From: an uncultured bacterium
GTDB taxonomy: Bacteria; CSSED10-310; CALFER01
NCBI GenBank assembly: GCA_937951895.1
Contig: CALFER010000034.1
Location: forward strand, 1-64,000
Direction: 5' to 3'
DNA: 64,000 nucleotides
Shown one piece after another: positions 62,429-64,000 of this stretch. The notes beneath the pieces were generated by a model that searched no databases, had not been told where the DNA came from, and worked only from the letters and a program-made list of their open reading frames with translations. The number at the start of each line of letters is the position of its first letter. Positions within the stretch are counted from its first letter, which is position 1. Made by a program: the position numbers and the translations under genes.

Positions 62429-64000
62429 TCATCGATCCTGAAAGAGAGCGCGGATCCGGGTCAGCAGTTCCGTCAGGAGATACGGTTTATTGAGAATCTG
62501 ATAGCCGGAGTTCTCGACATCCCGCCATTCCAGCGACTGCGACACATACCCGCTGGTGAGCAGAACCCGGAGGTCGGGCGATCGGTTGCGGATCGTGCGC
62601 ATGACATCCAGGCCATGAATATCGGGCAGGATCAGGTCGGTGAAGAGAAGATCGACGGTATCCCTATGAGTTTCAAACAGATCGATTGCCTCACGACCGT
62701 TCCGCGCAGTAATCACGTTGTAGCCGTGCTGCCGGAGGGCTCGCTCGACGAACACCCGCAGATCCTCCTCATCTTCAACAACCAATACCGTTTTCCCTTC
62801 GCTGTCCGCACACGATTCAGCGACGGGCGCCTGTTCCGATGCTGCACCTGCGCCGGAACGATCCGCCGGGAGATACACCGTGAAGATGGTCCCCTGCCCC
62901 GGTTGACTCTTCACATCGATCCACCCGTCATGCTGCTTGACGATACCGTACACGACGGCCAGCCCCAAGCCGGTGCCCTTGCCGGCCTTCGTCGTAAAAA
63001 ACGGCTCGAAAATCATCGGCAACACGTCCACGGGGATCCCGCATCCGGTATCCGATACCGTCAGGGCGATAAAATCCGAATGGTCTCTGGAGGCCGGATT
63101 CCCAATATCCCGCGGTTCGATCCTGAGATTCCTGGTTCGGATCGTGATGTCACCGCCATTCTTCATGGCGTCACGCGCGTTGACCGCAAGATTCAGAACA
63201 ATCTGCTCCAGAGATCCCGGATCCCCCATGATCCGATCCAGAGTCTCATCGAGATCGAGGGTGAACCGGACATCCTCTCCGATCATCCTCCGGAGGAGTT
63301 GGAGGAGGTTATCGACGAGGAAATTGAAGTCCAGCGTTTCGATCCGGACCGGCTGAAGCCTGCTGAAGATCAGAAGCTGGCGAATCAGCGCCATGGCCCG
63401 TGATGTTGCGGTCTGAATACTGAGCACATCGCGGTTGGCGGCATGGTCTTCATCGAGTTCGAGCAAGATGAGATCCGAATAACCGCGGATGGCGGTCAAA
63501 ATGTTTTTGAAGTCATGCGCCAGTCCCGCAGCAAGTCTGCCGACCGCGTCCATTTTCTGAGAATGGAGCAGCTGCTGATGAATGGATTCTTTCTCGAGTT
63601 CGGCGGTTTTCTCCCGAGAGATATCGCGGATCCGTACCAGCATGCCCGTCACCTGCCCGGTGTCCCCGAACTGCGGGCTGATCACCAGATCGAACCATCC
63701 CGCCTGCCCATTGGCCTTCTCGATCTGGACCTCCAACTGAATCTTCGTCAGCATCCGTTGAAGATCGTCCATGGCGCGCATCACACGGTCGTAATGATCG
63801 GTCGTGATCAGATCGAAGATCGAACATCCGATCCGGGATTGCGGCGAATGCCCCAGCACTGTCTGCATCGAAGGACTGATGTAGCTGAAGATCCCCATCA
63901 TATCGCATTCACAGACGATGTCCGACATGCTCTCGGTGATCCGCCTGTACAGTCGTTCGCTGACCTGGAGCGCGTCCATGGTTTTTTTCGCGGCAGTGAT
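62429..64000 (-). CDS. Hybrid sensor histidine kinase, 5' end outside the window
   Basis: The frame stays open to the window edge; an ATG at 63979 gives 516 residues, but the seven codons upstream continue the frame, so the gene probably extends further. Visible domains are PAS (about 10-125 from that ATG), HisKA with the box GLAHDFKNILTAIRGYS, HATPase (NLAVNARDAM, DTGCGIP, GTGLGLAVVYGI) and a C-terminal receiver (VVEDEED, phosphoacceptor in FTDLILPD). The HDFKN box plus C-terminal receiver is a common layout in orphan hybrid kinases. No membrane segment is in the visible part. Confidence 0.9.
   Translation of the reverse strand: MTAAKKTMDALQVSERLYRRITESMSDIVCECDMMGIFSYISPSMQTVLGHSPQSRIGCSIFDLITTDHYDRVMRAMDDLQRMLTKIQLEVQIEKANGQAGWFDLVISPQFGDTGQVTGMLVRIRDISREKTAELEKESIHQQLLHSQKMDAVGRLAAGLAHDFKNILTAIRGYSDLILLELDEDHAANRDVLSIQTATSRAMALIRQLLIFSRLQPVRIETLDFNFLVDNLLQLLRRMIGEDVRFTLDLDETLDRIMGDPGSLEQIVLNLAVNARDAMKNGGDITIRTRNLRIEPRDIGNPASRDHSDFIALTVSDTGCGIPVDVLPMIFEPFFTTKAGKGTGLGLAVVYGIVKQHDGWIDVKSQPGQGTIFTVYLPADRSGAGAASEQAPVAESCADSEGKTVLVVEDEEDLRVFVERALRQHGYNVITARNGREAIDLFETHRDTVDLLFTDLILPDIHGLDVMRTIRNRSPDLRVLLTSGYVSQSLEWRDVENSGYQILNKPYLLTELLTRIRALFQDR

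Overview
The window reads as a chromosome segment from a GC-rich, diderm (Gram-negative-type) bacterium that I cannot place in a well-known genus. Evidence for a double membrane is LolA, an MlaF-like ATPase, many lipobox-bearing lipoproteins and a type III secretion lipoprotein ring gene. Starts are often TTG or GTG, Shine-Dalgarno sites of the GGAGG type are common, and gene packing is tight with many ATGA overlaps. An uncultured or poorly sampled phylum seems likely, but this is inference. I found no tRNA, rRNA, CRISPR array, insertion sequence or phage.

Layout. 1-92: 36-bp tandem repeats. 118-6716 (-): a very large NtrY-like histidine kinase followed by a Ser/Thr kinase with TPR repeats. 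6824-8086 (+): LarC with a histidine-rich insert. 8299-8602 (+): a sigma-54 promoter, a 57-residue small protein and a strong terminator. 8639-12828 (+): a degenerate MlaF-like ABC ATPase and a secreted subtilisin. 12915-15634: a PilZ protein, an Rrf2 regulator and an exported SGNH hydrolase. 15673-19500 (+): ftsK, lolA and a lipoprotein. 19508-22928 (-): purine salvage operon hpt-ade-dgt. 23000-27543: a lipoprotein pair diverging from an MFS-spermidine synthase fusion. 27583-35438 (-): type IV pilus operon pilB-pilT-pilC-pilS-pilR plus a small membrane protein. 35556-36806 (-): clpX. 36900-46558 (-): a 15-gene type III secretion operon. 46658-52253: lipoproteins, a nuclease-like protein, the TldD/PmbA pair and a sirtuin. 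52232-62317 (-): a ten-gene operon with NAD synthesis (nadA, nadB), vitamin B6 synthesis (pdxA), rsmA, uppP, a nucleotide cyclase and a USG-1-like protein. 62429-64000 (-): the 3' part of a hybrid histidine kinase.

The most interesting region is the type III secretion operon. Its order (K, L, two small genes, a TPR chaperone, I, J, N, O, P, Q, FliO-like, R, S, T) resembles the Ysc order N-O-P-Q-R-S-T. It carries the non-flagellar hallmark SctJ lipoprotein, yet it also keeps a FliO-like gene between Q and R, where flagellar loci have it. Its SctQ is fused to an FHA domain that retains the phosphothreonine-binding residues. Genes for SctC, SctD, SctU and SctV are not in the window. The Ser/Thr kinase at 118-2562 makes phospho-control of the sorting platform a testable idea.

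Regulatory themes: c-di-GMP (PilZ protein, MshEN-type N-terminus of PilB), cyclic nucleotide (class III cyclase), two-component systems (three kinases, one NtrC-type regulator) and sigma-54. Well-formed sigma-70-type promoters precede the type III, pilus, NAD/B6 and lipoprotein operons.
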